Shown here piece after piece: positions 22,401-34,152 of a DNA stretch of 64,000 nucleotides. The notes beneath the pieces were generated by a model. That model saw nothing but the letters and a program-made list of their open reading frames with translations, was not told the DNA's origin and made no database searches. A program made the position numbers and the translations under genes. Origin of the DNA: Agrostemma githago (taxonomy: Eukaryota; Streptophyta; Magnoliopsida; Caryophyllales; Caryophyllaceae); the NCBI GenBank assembly GCA_958450325.1, contig OY288251.1, forward strand, positions 63,505,666 through 63,569,665. Direction: 5' to 3'. Every line of letters starts with the position of its first letter. Position 1 is the first letter of the stretch.

Positions 22401-24932
22401 TGTAGACACCCACATTTTGACCGCTAGGTGTCTATAATAGTTCCCGCCAAACACCCGATGATGATTGGACGTAAACGTGCTTTGATGGACACGGATATGG
22501 GCTCATAATCATGGACATTTGGTTTAGACTTATTACGGAGTACAAATCTTACAAAACCAACCTCAAATCCAGTCCCAGTGGGTCGTTTCGAGTCAAGTAA
22601 GACTAATTTGGGTCGAAACCGTCACCAGGGGTAAAACCGTCTTTTAGCGACCGGGTCAAACCCGGTCAAAGATATTTTTTCCCGAGACTCGCGGACAAAC
22701 CGTGACACCTCAAGTGTCCGGTTTGGACTCCAACACTACAAAAAATCAGCTTCGAAAACATTAAACAATTCCGTTAAAGGTAGAATTCGATCTCAAGTAG
22801 GAGTTCTATCCAGAAACCGAATCAGACACCGACCGAGCTCCAAATACTCGGCCAAGACATCCAAAATAGCCGAAACACCCCCCTTGACAGCCAAGATATT
22901 TGGCTTCCCCACCAAGAAACGAGACTTTGGTTTCCATTCGAACTCTCATATTTTCTATCCAAACCGGTATTTCTTGTCACACAAGCAAGACTACCTCGAC
23001 TCCTATAAATAGGACATCTCGTCCAACACAAAAGGACACGGTTTCACACGATTTTACACAGCCATTATACACGTATCATACATTCACACACGTCCTCGAT
23101 ATCTAGTAAAAATAATTCAAAGCAAATCCCGACATATTCCCGAAGAAGCCTCGAAACCCCGAGAAACCGTCCAACCACACACCTTAACTCGCCCCGCATC
23201 ATCTCGACGCTCCCAAGTTTAAACCACTTTCCGACGAGCCTTATTCCGAGAAAACGAAGCATGTAGGTTGAGGGTGTAAATCAAACCCGTTTCTTCTCTA
23301 TTTTTCTCTTTCTTTCTCACATTTTTTTTTGGGTCGTGTCGTCGTCGGTCATATTTTTAATATGGGTCATTCGTCGCATATTTTTTATTTCTAATATCGA
23401 TACTAAAAAAAAAACTATTTTTATAACGTTCTTAAAATACGATATCGATTCTCTAATCGAATATCGTACCTAACAAGAACAAAATTAATTCATTCTCGTT
23501 GATGCTAAATAAAATCGTTACATCTTTCTAAATAAAATTCGACGATTTTATACGCGGAGAGAATTAACATCTTTTTCGTTCAAAATTCTTTTTTTAAACT
23601 TTTCGTTCAAAACAAGCTTTTTCTACAAAACTTTTCTAAAAATCATTCCAAGTATTCGATATCGATTTCATAATCAAATATCGGATACGACGAATATCGA
23701 AAGCATAGATCGAGTATACATTAATTCATATTTATACGCGATCTATCGAAATTAACAATTTCTCGAAAAACCGAACCGGGACAGCAAACCGTGCGAGCCG
23801 CGCCACCCTCAGGCGACTCACACGGCGGCCTGAATCCACGGCCCTTTCTTCTTCGTTTTCCTCGATTTTTTTATTAAACATCGCTTTTTTCAACAAAACG
23901 ATTCTTCTTAGAACTTTTTTATCTTTTCCGAATATTTGATATCGATTTCATAATCGAATATCGAATACGACGAATATCGAAAATATGAATCGGGTATAAA
24001 TTAATCCATATTTGTACGCGATTTATAAAAATTAACGATTTTCGACAAAATAGTAAAAACCGGACAGACTGCCACACGAGTCGCGCGCCGGTCAGGCGAC
24101 TCGCGCGGTGGCCTGGTCCGCCAGCCTTCTTTTCTTTTCGTTTCCTCGCTTTTCTATTTTTTATTCTTCTTCGAAGCTTACATAAAAAGCGACTTTCGCG
24201 ACATATTTCGATAGATACTTTTTTTCGACCTCGGTCAACGTGTGCTAATCCATCACGTGACATAAATCTTTTCAAAAATCATGCATTTTATTTATTTACA
24301 TATTTATTCAATTTATTCATTGTTACTAACTCGTTTTCTCGTGTTTGTAGCAATTTATTTATTTTGTTTGTTTTATTAGACTAAAACGAACTTCACATGC
24401 TAAAATAACTTCGACGTTATTAGCTTAACATGCATTAAACGACTTAGCAACCCATTTATTTTTCTCTCAGGTGTCTAGGGAAAATACTCTTTGCATATAA
24501 TTCAACCGTCGAACTAACGCGTGTACATAAAAAACGAACGATATCTTAGTAAAGGCCGCTAAGTGCGGGCGGGGTTGAGTGTTCTCAGTGAACTTCTCAA
24601 CACGTACCCTCACCCCTTACTCAGAACCATGGTTTCCGGATGTCCGAATCCATTGGCAACGAGAGTCATTCAATACACGATATCCGATAATGTCGGTATC
24701 GGTATCAATGCTAAGGGACGAACCCGATAAGCTCTGACATCGGAAATGGGCCATGTTTTAAATATGGCCCACTACGACATAGAGTGGGTTCGAATGGTTC
24801 CGAATAACCACAAAATTCGGTGACGACTCCTACTTCGATTTAAATTTCAATTTGACCATCTCATATAGAGATTCATTTGCCTTCCCAAACCCGCGCGTGG
24901 CCGCGTCGGGGTGGACCTATGTCATGTCCACA
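22401..24932 (+). repeat. 5' LTR of element B, unit 1 copy (2532 bp)
   Basis: TGTAGACACC...GTCCACA, preceded by CTAAG (22396-22400), the target-site duplication of element B. Inside are a TATA box at 23004, a 280-bp internal duplication (23653 and 23933) and two GC-rich stem-loop islands. It is followed by the primer site at 24936-24953. It belongs to a truncated duplicate of element B, so no 3' LTR partner exists in unit 1. Confidence 0.93.
23004..23011 (+). promoter_or_regulatory. TATA box of the element B LTR (unit 1)
   Basis: TATAAATA 604 bases into the LTR, followed by a CA-rich stretch where transcription (start of R) is expected. Equivalent boxes are at 29350 and 51805 (element B) and 30188 and 37445 (element C). 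Confidence 0.6.
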
Positions 24933-24935
24933 ATT

Positions 24936-24953
24936 TGGCGACTCCGTTGGGGA
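24936..24953 (+). promoter_or_regulatory. Primer binding site (unit 1)
   Basis: TGGCGACTCCGTTGGGGA, three bases after the LTR end. It starts minus-strand DNA synthesis in LTR retrotransposons. Confidence 0.8.
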
Positions 24954-26006
24954 TCAACTGATGTGTCACTTACCATCGGCATCCTCAGGGTGAGACTCGA
25001 AAAGAAATCGTTCGATTAGTAATGTACACGTTTTAGTTCAATGGTTCATGCATAACCCCATTTTTTCCCGGGCCGGTTACTTGTGACCGACGTCCCACTA
25101 TACCACGGTGCATTCCTAAATGGGTGCACTAAAAACTTTGATGGTGGAACTCGCATGGGTTTTACGGCAGGTTCTAAGACCAACTCGGCTTAGGAAGTCC
25201 GTCCTGATTTGCGAGAATGCTATCGTCGTTGGTATAGACCCTATTCGACTGACCGAGACTTAGACTAAGAGCATACATGGCGTCATTATACTGTTTCCGT
25301 GACTACATGCTACTTGATCTTCTTTTGGTCTTTTTCAAAAACCGTCATTTTCAAAAAACTTGCATCTTTTCAAACCCATCTATTTTTCAAAACCCGGAAA
25401 GCTACCGAATTTAGGACTTATGATTTTGACTCAAAATATCCTATTTTTAGCCGGTATGCTGCCCAAACCGTTTCAAAAAATCCGAAGTCTCGGCCCGGTA
25501 ACGTTTTTTTCGATTTTCAAAAAAAATCGGGCCTTCCAATCCGACCTTGCTCGGTTTTCAAATCCAAATTCCCTTTTTAAAACTTTCTTCTTCTTAGGAC
25601 TTCCCGTATTTAGCAGTGTCGGGTCTTGTCATAAGTGGTTAGAATCTATAGCGTCGAAACTTCGTCGATCTTACATCACGAGTTTCTACCCTATCCCAGT
25701 CCGCCTTATTTGTCAAGGCACGGCCCACCTTCGTAGGACAAACTCCTGTGAAGGGAAGCCCGTTTACACACTCGAGTCCAAAGTCTGGGGAATTCTCACG
25801 TAGACCTTCCTTCGAACGGGACTAGGCCCACTTTGCCGAATCCTAAGGAAGGCCCACCATCCACGGGTCATCCGTCTAGAAGTCGTTTTTCAGTCTTTTT
25901 CTCGTCTAGTCTTTTCTTTGCTCGGGATGTACTCTTTGATTCTAAGATCTGGGTCAGTTACTGATTACGCGGTGCCCTTACAGACATGCCACTCCACACC
26001 CGAGCC
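24954..26006 (+). other. Leader between primer site and gag (unit 1)
   Basis: About 1 kb, matching 41014-42066. It has a 147-codon open frame (25360-25803) whose counterpart at 41420 is also open. The product resembles nothing I recognise and the leader is T-rich, so I treat it as non-coding. Ogre elements carry an extra ORF before gag; this leader is too short for one. Confidence 0.6.
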
Positions 26007-27044
26007 ATGACGCAACAAGCCATAGATGAATTGAGGTCCTCTTTGACCAAGCTAGAAAACATGATCACGTCAATGAGAGGAGACCAGATCGCCATCCTCA
26101 CCCGGGTAAGTGCCGTGGAGCAGGGAACTCCCAGCGGCAGTGTTGATACTACTGGGCCTTTAGCTGAATTGTCCAGCGCAGTCCACAAACTGCAAGAACA
26201 GGTCCATCTGTCGACCCAAAACTCCATCCACACGGAGAATGCTCGGATCTACACCCCATTGACCGACGAACTACCTGCCAATCTCAATCTGACGGGCCTG
26301 CCAATGTTCGAGGGTACTGAAGACCCGGTTCACCATATTCGGGCTTTCAAGGAATTCATGGCCCTTAAGGGGGTTAAGTCCAACATGTTCAAACACCTGT
26401 TCGCTTCTTCTCTCGAGAAGCACCCAAGGGCCTGGTACTACCGGCTCGATTCCAAGAAATACAAAACTTGGGATGACGTGGCAACGGAATTCGCTCGGAA
26501 CTACGCCGACAACACGGAAATCCAGACCACTATGCGCACCCTGGAAGTAATGGCCCAGGAACCTAAGGAAAGATTCACAAAATACCTTCAGCGCTGGAGG
26601 GCTGAAAGCGTCAAACTGGTCGATAAGCTCAGTGAAAAAGTGCTGGTTGAAGTCTTCGTCAAGAACCTCCTTCCTGCTTACCGGGTCCATCTCCGGTATG
26701 CCATCATACCTAGCTTCGCGGTCCTAACTGAGATGGGAATGAGAATCGAAAATGATTTAAGGTTGGAAAGCCTCACTAAGGCCTCCGCCAAGGGATACCA
26801 AGGGGCCAGCTCATCAACAAGCAAGCCCACGTCTACTGCTGCAACTCGTAGCATTTTTGACGAGGTAAATGCACTGGATGCCTCGTCCCAGAAGAATACC
26901 ACCCCCCGAGTATTCACCGACATAGGCACCACCTATGAGAATGCCCTGCAGAGGCTTTCATCAAAAGGCCTAATCACCCCGATAGGCCCAACACCTGATC
27001 TCCCGGTCGAGCGACGCTCCAAGGCCTACAACCTCCAGGCCTCG
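26007..27044 (+). pseudogene. gag of element B, truncated by the duplication junction
   Basis: Gag protein of a Tat-lineage element. The start MTQQAIDELRSSLTKLE is conserved in the complete copy (42067). An upstream ATG at 25986 is not conserved there. The retrotransposon gag core is visible in LPMFEGTEDPVHHIRAFKEF, KHPRAWYYRLDSKKYKTWDD and MRTLEVMAQEPKERF. The frame is intact to 27042 but stops before the zinc knuckle and then reads five foreign codons into the duplicated LINE fragment. It cannot be complete. Confidence 0.88.
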
Positions 27045-27202
27045 ATGAGTTCAGTTTAGTTTGGGGGGTGTCGCTGCCTCGATGTATTGAACAATTTTTT
27101 ATCTCTTTATTTGATTGAGTATAGTTAATCCCGTCTTAGAAATTCAAAAAAAAATATATATAATGTTATCTTTTGAATTGTTGCAACTTATTGATCTAAC
27201 AT

Positions 27203-27268
27203 TCGACAGGAATTGAACCGCAAACCTTACTTGATAGAATCAACAGGCATACCACTATACCACATAAT
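27203..27268 (-). repeat. tRNA-like SINE head remnant (unit 2 copy)
   Basis: Duplicate of 20325-20390, with the B box at 27209-27219 and the A box at 27251-27262 on the minus strand. Confidence 0.5.
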
Positions 27269-27447
27269 TTATGCGAATACTATTATCTATACGTATTAAA
27301 AAGGGTGCATGAAATTCTAAAACATTTAATAAGAATAGTGTTTCACTATTCAACCATACACTACAATTTCGTTTATACTCTTCTTTTCCATTTCCTTACT
27401 TTTAATCTAATCGATCCAAATAAAATTTTACGCTTAATATAAACAAA

Positions 27448-28260
27448 TCGAGCTGCTCAGGAGCTCATATCAAGTCACATTTCAAATCAACCTTATTTTC
27501 ATATCAAGTGACTGGGGTGTCTTCAAAATATTCATTGTCTGATTTCACGCCCAAACGACAAATATAGGTCGCTTTTACACAATAAATAGATTTTTAGGTA
27601 GGGGTGGTTTAACACATACCGAGACCACCAACCGTTCTCCGTTGTTCCTCATATTTTGTATGGAAGTTCCTCCCGACCCGATGGAAACTTTGTATGATTT
27701 TCAGCCATTTTTATTCCGACCCCAAAGCTAAGAAAAATGTGTATTATAACACTACAAATCGAGCTGCTCGGGAGCTCATTTCGAGTCACAATTCAAATCA
27801 ACCTGATTTTCATACCACATGACTAGCGTGTCTTTAGTATATACTCTGCGGATTTAACGCTCAAGCGACAAGAATAGGTTGCTTTTACAAGATAAATAGA
27901 TTTTTCTAGTAGGGTGATTTAACACATACCGGGACCACCAAACGTTCTCCATTGCTCCTCATATTTTGTGTGAACGTTCCTACCTACTCGATAAAAACTT
28001 TGTAGAATTTTCAACTATTTTTATTCCAGACCCAAAACTCTAAAAAATGTGTATTATACATTAAAATCGAGCTGCTCGGGAGCTCATATCGCGTCACATT
28101 TCAAATATACTTGGTTTTCATACCACCTTACTAGGGTGTCTTCAGGATGTACCGTGCCCGATTTCACGAGTTGAGTAGATCGCTTTTTGACTATAAATCA
28201 ATTTTCTGGTAAAAGTGGTTTAACACATACCATAACCCCCAAACGTTCTCTGATGCTTCT
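27448..28260 (+). repeat. Unclassified ~310-bp tandem repeat, three units (unit 2)
   Basis: Unit starts at 27448, 27759 and 28067 (periods 311 and 308), duplicating the array at 20570 with about 1% difference. The stretch from 28260 to 28746 copies the unit 1 sequence that leads to the CTAAG insertion site. Confidence 0.85.
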
Positions 28261-29436
28261 CTAATTTTGTGCGACGTTAGGATTATACCGGTGCGAAAAC
28301 AGAATTTCAGGAAACAATTTCCTAGCAACAATCCAAGAATACAAGTACAATATAGATTTGAATCAGGACAAAGGTAGGTCGAGAAATACATACCCTCGTA
28401 GCGTAAATTTCTCGATATATGAGATAGAGAGATACTAGATCCCCACGTGTTGCTCCTCTACTCGGTCCACCAACCCAGTCAGAATCTCATGCCTGCTAGG
28501 ACGGAAGAGATAATAATGATTCTCTCTCTTACTTTTAATGGTGCTTGAGTCAATAAACTGAACTAGCTTACATTAGCTAGGATTTTCTCCTTAGCTAGGT
28601 TGATTCTTAATCTCCTAATTACTCATGACTATATCTTTATATAGTAGCATAGATTAGGTTATACCAAGGGACTAACTGGACCTCATAAGTAGTCACAGTC
28701 TAATACCTCACAAATTCATATTGGGCCTGTTTAATTTCCTACTAAGTGTAGACACCCACATTTTGACCGCCAGGTGTCTATAATAGTTCCCGCCAAACAC
28801 CCGATGATGATTGGACGTAAACGTGCTTTGATGGACTCGGATATGGGCTCATAATCATGGACATTTGGTTTAGACTTATTACGGAGTACAAATCTTACAA
28901 AACCAACCTCAAATCCAGGCCCAGTGGGTCGTTTCGAGTCAAGTAAGACTAATTTGGGTCGAAACCGTCACCAGGGGTAAAACCGTCTTTTAGCGACCGG
29001 GTCAAACCCGGTCAAAGATATTTTTTCCCGAGACTCGCGGACAAACCGTGACACCTCAAGTGTCCGGTTTGGACTCCAACACTACAAAAAATCAGCTTCG
29101 AAAACATTAAACAATTCCGTTAAAGGTAGAATTCGATCTCAAGTAGGAGTTCTATCCAGAAACCGAATCAGACACCAACCGAGCTCCAAATACTCGGCCA
29201 AGACATCCAAAACAGCCGAAACACCCCCCTTGACAGCCGAGATATTTGGCTTCTCCACCAAGAAACGGGACTTTGGTTTCCATTCGAACTCTCGTATTTT
29301 CTATCCAAACCGGTATTTCTTGTCACACAAGCAAGACTACCTCGACTCCTATAAATAGGACCTCTCGTCCAACACAAAAGGACACGGTTTTGACACGATT
29401 TTACACAGCCATTATACACGTATCATACATTCACAC

Positions 29437-31874
29437 TGTAGACACCCACATTTTGACCGCCAGGTGTCTATAGTAGTTTCCGACAAACACCCGATGATGA
29501 TCGGACGCTAACGTGCTTTAACGTACTCGGAAATGGGCTCGAAATGATGGACATTTGGCCTAGGCATTTTACGGAGTACAAACCTCACAAAACCAACCTC
29601 AAATTCGGGCCCAGTGGGTCGTTTCGAGTCAAATAACACTAATTTGGGTCGAATCTGACACCAGGGGTAAAACCGTCTTTTAGCGACCAAGTCAAAACCC
29701 GGTCAAAGATATTTCCCGTAACCCCCGGACTGACCGTGACATCTCACGTGTCCAGTCCACACTCCAACTCTACAAAATCAGCCATACAAGAAATAATAAA
29801 CAATTCCGTTTAAGGTAGAATTCGATCCCGAGTAGGAATCCTATCCGAGAACCGACTCAGACACTCAACCGAGTGCAACCACTCGGCCAAGTAGTACAAG
29901 TCAGCCGGTTTTCCTCTTTTCTTCTCTTACAAGAAAACGGAATTCTCGTTCTCCTCAGCTTCTTACTCAAGCGTTAATTCTAGCTCAAACAGGAGTCCTA
30001 TTCAAAAACCGATTCGAGCATCCGACCGAGTGTAAAACACTCGGCCGAAACAGCCCAAAACAGTAGCAAACCAGCCGGTTTGCCTTTCTTCCTCCACAAG
30101 AAAGCGGAATCCTTATTTCCCTCAAGTTCCCTCGTTTCCTATCCTAAGCGGTAGTCAAACTCTCCCAAGCCAAGGTCGGGAATTTCCTATAAATAGCCCC
30201 TTGCATCCAACACAAAAAACACGATTCATGGACAATTAATGAATACGATTTTTACCAACAATTCTTCCTACACAATTCATACACACACACATAATTCCTT
30301 TAGCATCGAGAAACCGATAATACATCCAAAACCCGAAGGAAACCGGTCCCGATATCCGACACCCTTCACCCGTCAAAACCGTACCACCCTAACCCGACCG
30401 ACGTTGCCTCGACACTCCCGTGCCTAGCCACATTCCGACGAGTCCCGATCCGAGTCAACAAGAGCATGTAGGTTGAGGGTGTAATCAAACCCGATTTCTT
30501 CCTTTCTCTCCCTTTCTCCTCTTCGTCCGTTTCTTATGGGTCAAGAGTCGTTTTCTTATTATTTTTCTAATATCGTTATTAACGAAAAACTATTTTCATA
30601 ACGAATATTCTTAAACATACGATATCGATTTTTCTATAATCGAATATCGTATCGAAAAGAATTATATTAAGATTTCGACGATATCAGAAATCGTTACATC
30701 TTTTTTTGTCAAAATTCTTTTCTTTTACTTTTCGTTCAAAAATAACAATTTTCGAACAAAAATAAAGACGGACAGACCCGCACGCGAGTCGCGCCATGCC
30801 CAGGCGACTCGCGCGCAGGCCTGGAATCCGGGGACTTCTTTTTTTCAACTTTTTCGTTCGTTTTATTATTTATTCTTCGATCGATTTCTAAAATCTACAT
30901 TTTTTTCTAAAAACTATTCCAAGTATTTGATATTGATTTCGTAGTCAACTGTCGAATATAACGAATATCGAAAATATTAAGTCGAGTACGAATCATGCAA
31001 TATTCATACGCGATTTAATACGAACTTCGAGTTTTCGAAAACCGGACCCGAAACAGGCCACCACGCGACCCGCCGGCGTCCCGGGCGAGTCGCGCGGCCG
31101 GCTGATTGCCACGGCCTTTTCCTTCTTTTTTATTATTTTTCGAACTTCGTTTTTTTATACAAAACAACGTTCTTTTCAAACAATATTTTTCAGATTTCGA
31201 TTAATATTTATTTTTTCGATTTCGCATATTTTATTTTGCTATTATTATTTACAAATCGATACTAATTCGTTTGTTCATCTTTTGTAGCAAATTCATCTTT
31301 TTTATTTCATTTGTTTTATTATACTAAAACGAATCTCATATGCTAAATACAACTTTGACGTTAATCAATTTTCATGCATTAAATTGACTTAGCAACCCAT
31401 TCAATTTTTCACATGCTTAGAAAACAATGTTTGCATAATCATTCATCGTTCAACTAACGCGCGCATTAAAACGTCATTCGATATCCTAGTAGAGGCCGCT
31501 AATGTGCGGGCGGGGTTGGGTGTTCTTAGTGAACTTCCCAACACGTACCCTCACCCCTTACTCAGAACCGTGGTTTCCGGATGTCCGAAACCATTGGCAA
31601 CGAGAGTCATTCAATATACGATTAACCGCCCAGTCGGCATCTATATCGATATGCAAAAGGGACGAGCCCAATAAACTCTGACATCGGAAATGGGCCGTAT
31701 TTTGTACACGGCCCACTACGACATAGAGTGGGCTCGAACGGTTCCGAATAACCATAAAATTCGGTGGCGACTCCGACTTCGATTTAAATTTCCATTTGAC
31801 CATCTCATGGAGATTCATTCGCCTCCCCAAACCCGCGCTTCGCCGCGTCGGGGTGGACCTATGTCATGTCCACA
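29437..31874 (+). repeat. 5' LTR of element C (2438 bp)
   Basis: TGTAGACACC...GTCCACA, with a TATA box at 30188-30195. It has two GC-rich stem-loop islands (about 30775-30830 and 31055-31110), 280 bp apart as in element B, although the LTRs otherwise differ widely. Confidence 0.95.
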
Positions 31875-31877
31875 ATT

Positions 31878-31895
31878 TGGCGACTCCGCTGGGGA
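31878..31895 (+). promoter_or_regulatory. Primer binding site of element C
   Basis: TGGCGACTCCGCTGGGGA, identical to that of element A. Confidence 0.8.
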
Positions 31896-33291
31896 TTTTC
31901 TGATGAGTTAATAACCTTCAGTGTCCTCAGGGTGAGACTCGAATAGAAATCGTTTGACTAGTACAATGCGCGTTTTAGTTTTACGGTTCATGCATAAACC
32001 CCATTTTCCCGGGCCGGTACTCGCGACCGACGTCCCACTATACCATTGATATAGTCCAAACTGGTTATGTCAAAGGTGTCCACTAGCCGATTCATATGGG
32101 TTTTACGGCATGTCCTAATCTCAACTCGAGTTAGGGAGTCCGCCCCGATTCTTGATAGGCTGTGTACACTGGTATAGACCCTTACAGACTGACCGAGACT
32201 TAGATTAAGAGCATACATGGCGTCATTATACTGTTTCCATGACTACGTGCTACTTGATCCACATCTTTTTCAAAACCGTCATCTTTTCAAATTTTGCATC
32301 CTTTTTCAAATATCCAATTTCAAAACCCGGGTCATATACCGAACTTAGGACTTATGATTTTACTCAAAATAGCCTTTTTCTAGCCGGTATTATGCCCAAT
32401 TCAAAACTCGAAAATATTTTCGAAACTTTCAAAACCCATCATTCGGCCCACTCCTTTTTTTTTTTTTTTTCGAAAAAAGGGCCGAATTTCTCCACCCGAT
32501 TCATTTCGGGCTTTTCAAAATATCATATTTCAAAACCTTCTCTTCTTAGGACTTCCCGTATTTAGCAGTGTCGGGTCGTGTCATAAGTCGTTGAAGTCTC
32601 TAGCGTCGAAACTCTGTCGATCTTACATCACGAGTTTCCTCCATATCCCAGTCCGCCTTATTTTACTAAGGCAAGGCCCACCTACGTAGGACATACTCCT
32701 ACAAAGGTTGGCCCAGTTACACAATCGAGTCTAAAGTCTGGGAATGTTTCACGTGAACCTTCCTTCGAACAAGGCCCAGCCCACATAGCTGGATCCTAAA
32801 GGAGATCCACCTTTCACAAGTCACCCGTCTAAGTGTCTTTTCCGAGTCAACCTTTTACAAGGCATAGCCCTATAACAAAAGGTTCACGGTCCTTACGTCT
32901 AAGGGTCACTCACTCGAGTCTTAACAAAGTCTTCAGTCCCACTCGGGGGCTACCCTTCAGCAGAGCGATCAATCACGGTTGCTCTAAGGGTCATGTCTTG
33001 CACGTGTTGTTTCACGTATCCCACTTTCGAGTCACTTAGATGCCACACCATCTGGGTCCTATCAAAGTCCTTAGCCTCACTTGGGGGCTATTCTCCGACG
33101 GAGCGATTAATCACAGTCACTCTGAGAATCGTACCCTACACATTTGTCTTAGAGAGTCTAACCCGAGTCAAACTGGAGTCGTCTCTCCTCCCGCGCTATT
33201 TCCTATGCCTTGGTGAAATTGAGTTCCGAAGCAACTTCTCTGATTACGCGGTATTCTTACAGACAGGCCACCGGTAACCAGACGCCAGAAA
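31896..33291 (+). other. Leader of element C with a 138-bp direct repeat
   Basis: Non-coding leader. GGGGGCTA blocks at 32945 and 33083 sit in two similar ~138-bp units (CAAAGTC...GGGGGCTA...GAGCGAT(C/T)AATCAC). Element B lacks this insertion in front of gag. The GGGGGCT word also occurs at the polypurine tract and at 35408 and 35717, so the leader may have gained copies of 3'-end sequence. Confidence 0.65.
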
Positions 33292-34152
33292 ATGCAAGAA
33301 ACTTTGGACCAATTGACAACCTCCCTAGCTGAGCTTGAAGCCCAATTGACGGATATCAGGGCCGAACAAACGACCATTGCCACCCGTTTGAGTGCCGTGG
33401 AGCAAAGGACTTTTAAGGTCAGGAATGAAACTACTGGGCCCATAGCTGAACTGGTCAGCGCCGTTCGCAAACTTGAAGAACAGGTCCACTCGACCACCAG
33501 AAACACCATCCTCACGGAAAATGCTCGTACCTACTCGCCCTTGACCGATGAACTGCCCGCTAACCTCAACTTAACGGGCTTACCAATGTTTGACGGGACG
33601 GAAGACCCGGTACTCCATATTCGGGCTTTCAAAGACTTTATGGCTGTTAAGGGGGTCAAATCGACCATGTTCAAGCATCTCTTCGCTTCCTCTCTGGAAA
33701 AGCACCCGAGAGCCTGGTACTACAGGCTAGACCCCAAGAAATACAAAACTTGGGACGATGTTGCAATGGAATTCGCGTGAAACTACGCGGATAATGCTGA
33801 AATCCAGACCACCATGCGTACTTTGGAAGTTATGGCCCAAGAGCCCAAAGAAGGTTTCACCAAGTACCTTCAAAGGTGGAGGGTCGAAAGTGTGAAGTTG
33901 GTAGACAAGCCCAACGAGAAGACACTAGTGGAGGCGTTCATCAACAACCTCCTCCCTTCCTATCGCGTCCATCTTAGGTATGCCGGCATTTCAAACTTTG
34001 CAGTGCTTACCGAAATGGGCATTAGGATTGAAGATGATCTTCGACAAAATGAAGATCTGGGTGAAGCGTCTATTGGAGGCTATACTGGACATCAACTTGA
34101 GTCCTTAGAAGCTGAATTGACAACACTATCCGAGAGTCTAGATTTGGTTTAA
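33292..34152 (+). pseudogene. gag of element C, one internal stop
   Basis: Gag frame related to that of element B (LPMFDGTEDPVLHIRAFKDF, KHPRAWYYRLDPKKYKTWDD). A TGA at 33778-33780 interrupts it where element B has an Arg codon (CGG). The same frame then continues from 33781 to 34152 and ends before any zinc knuckle. The open part is shorter than a full Tat gag. Given the very similar LTRs, this copy probably inserted already lacking pol. Confidence 0.88.

Larger units (their letters stand above)
20167..27044 (+). repeat. Left copy of a large tandem duplication (unit 1)
   Basis: Everything from ATGAGTTCAG at 20167 recurs from 27045 in the same order: LINE RNase H end, tRNA-like piece, ~310-bp repeats, CTAAG, 5' LTR of element B, leader, and gag up to 27042. 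The junction is gag ...AGGCCT, then CG (27043-27044, filler), then the repeat start, with no flanking homology. The copies differ by about 1% in the non-LTR flank, by eye. Unit 1 additionally carries a MITE (21805-22328). Confidence 0.92.

Noticed and set aside
23919..24275. 118-codon minus-strand frame kept open in three LTRs (also 39978-40334 and 52729-53085)
   Set aside because: The LTR copies are only 1-2% diverged, so an open frame is expected by chance. The product is a low-complexity Arg/Lys string and diverged LTRs A and C do not keep it.
25360..25803. 147-codon frame in the element B leader (also 41420-41863)
   Set aside because: Open in both copies, but they are recent duplicates. 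It has no recognisable domain and lies in T-rich leader sequence.
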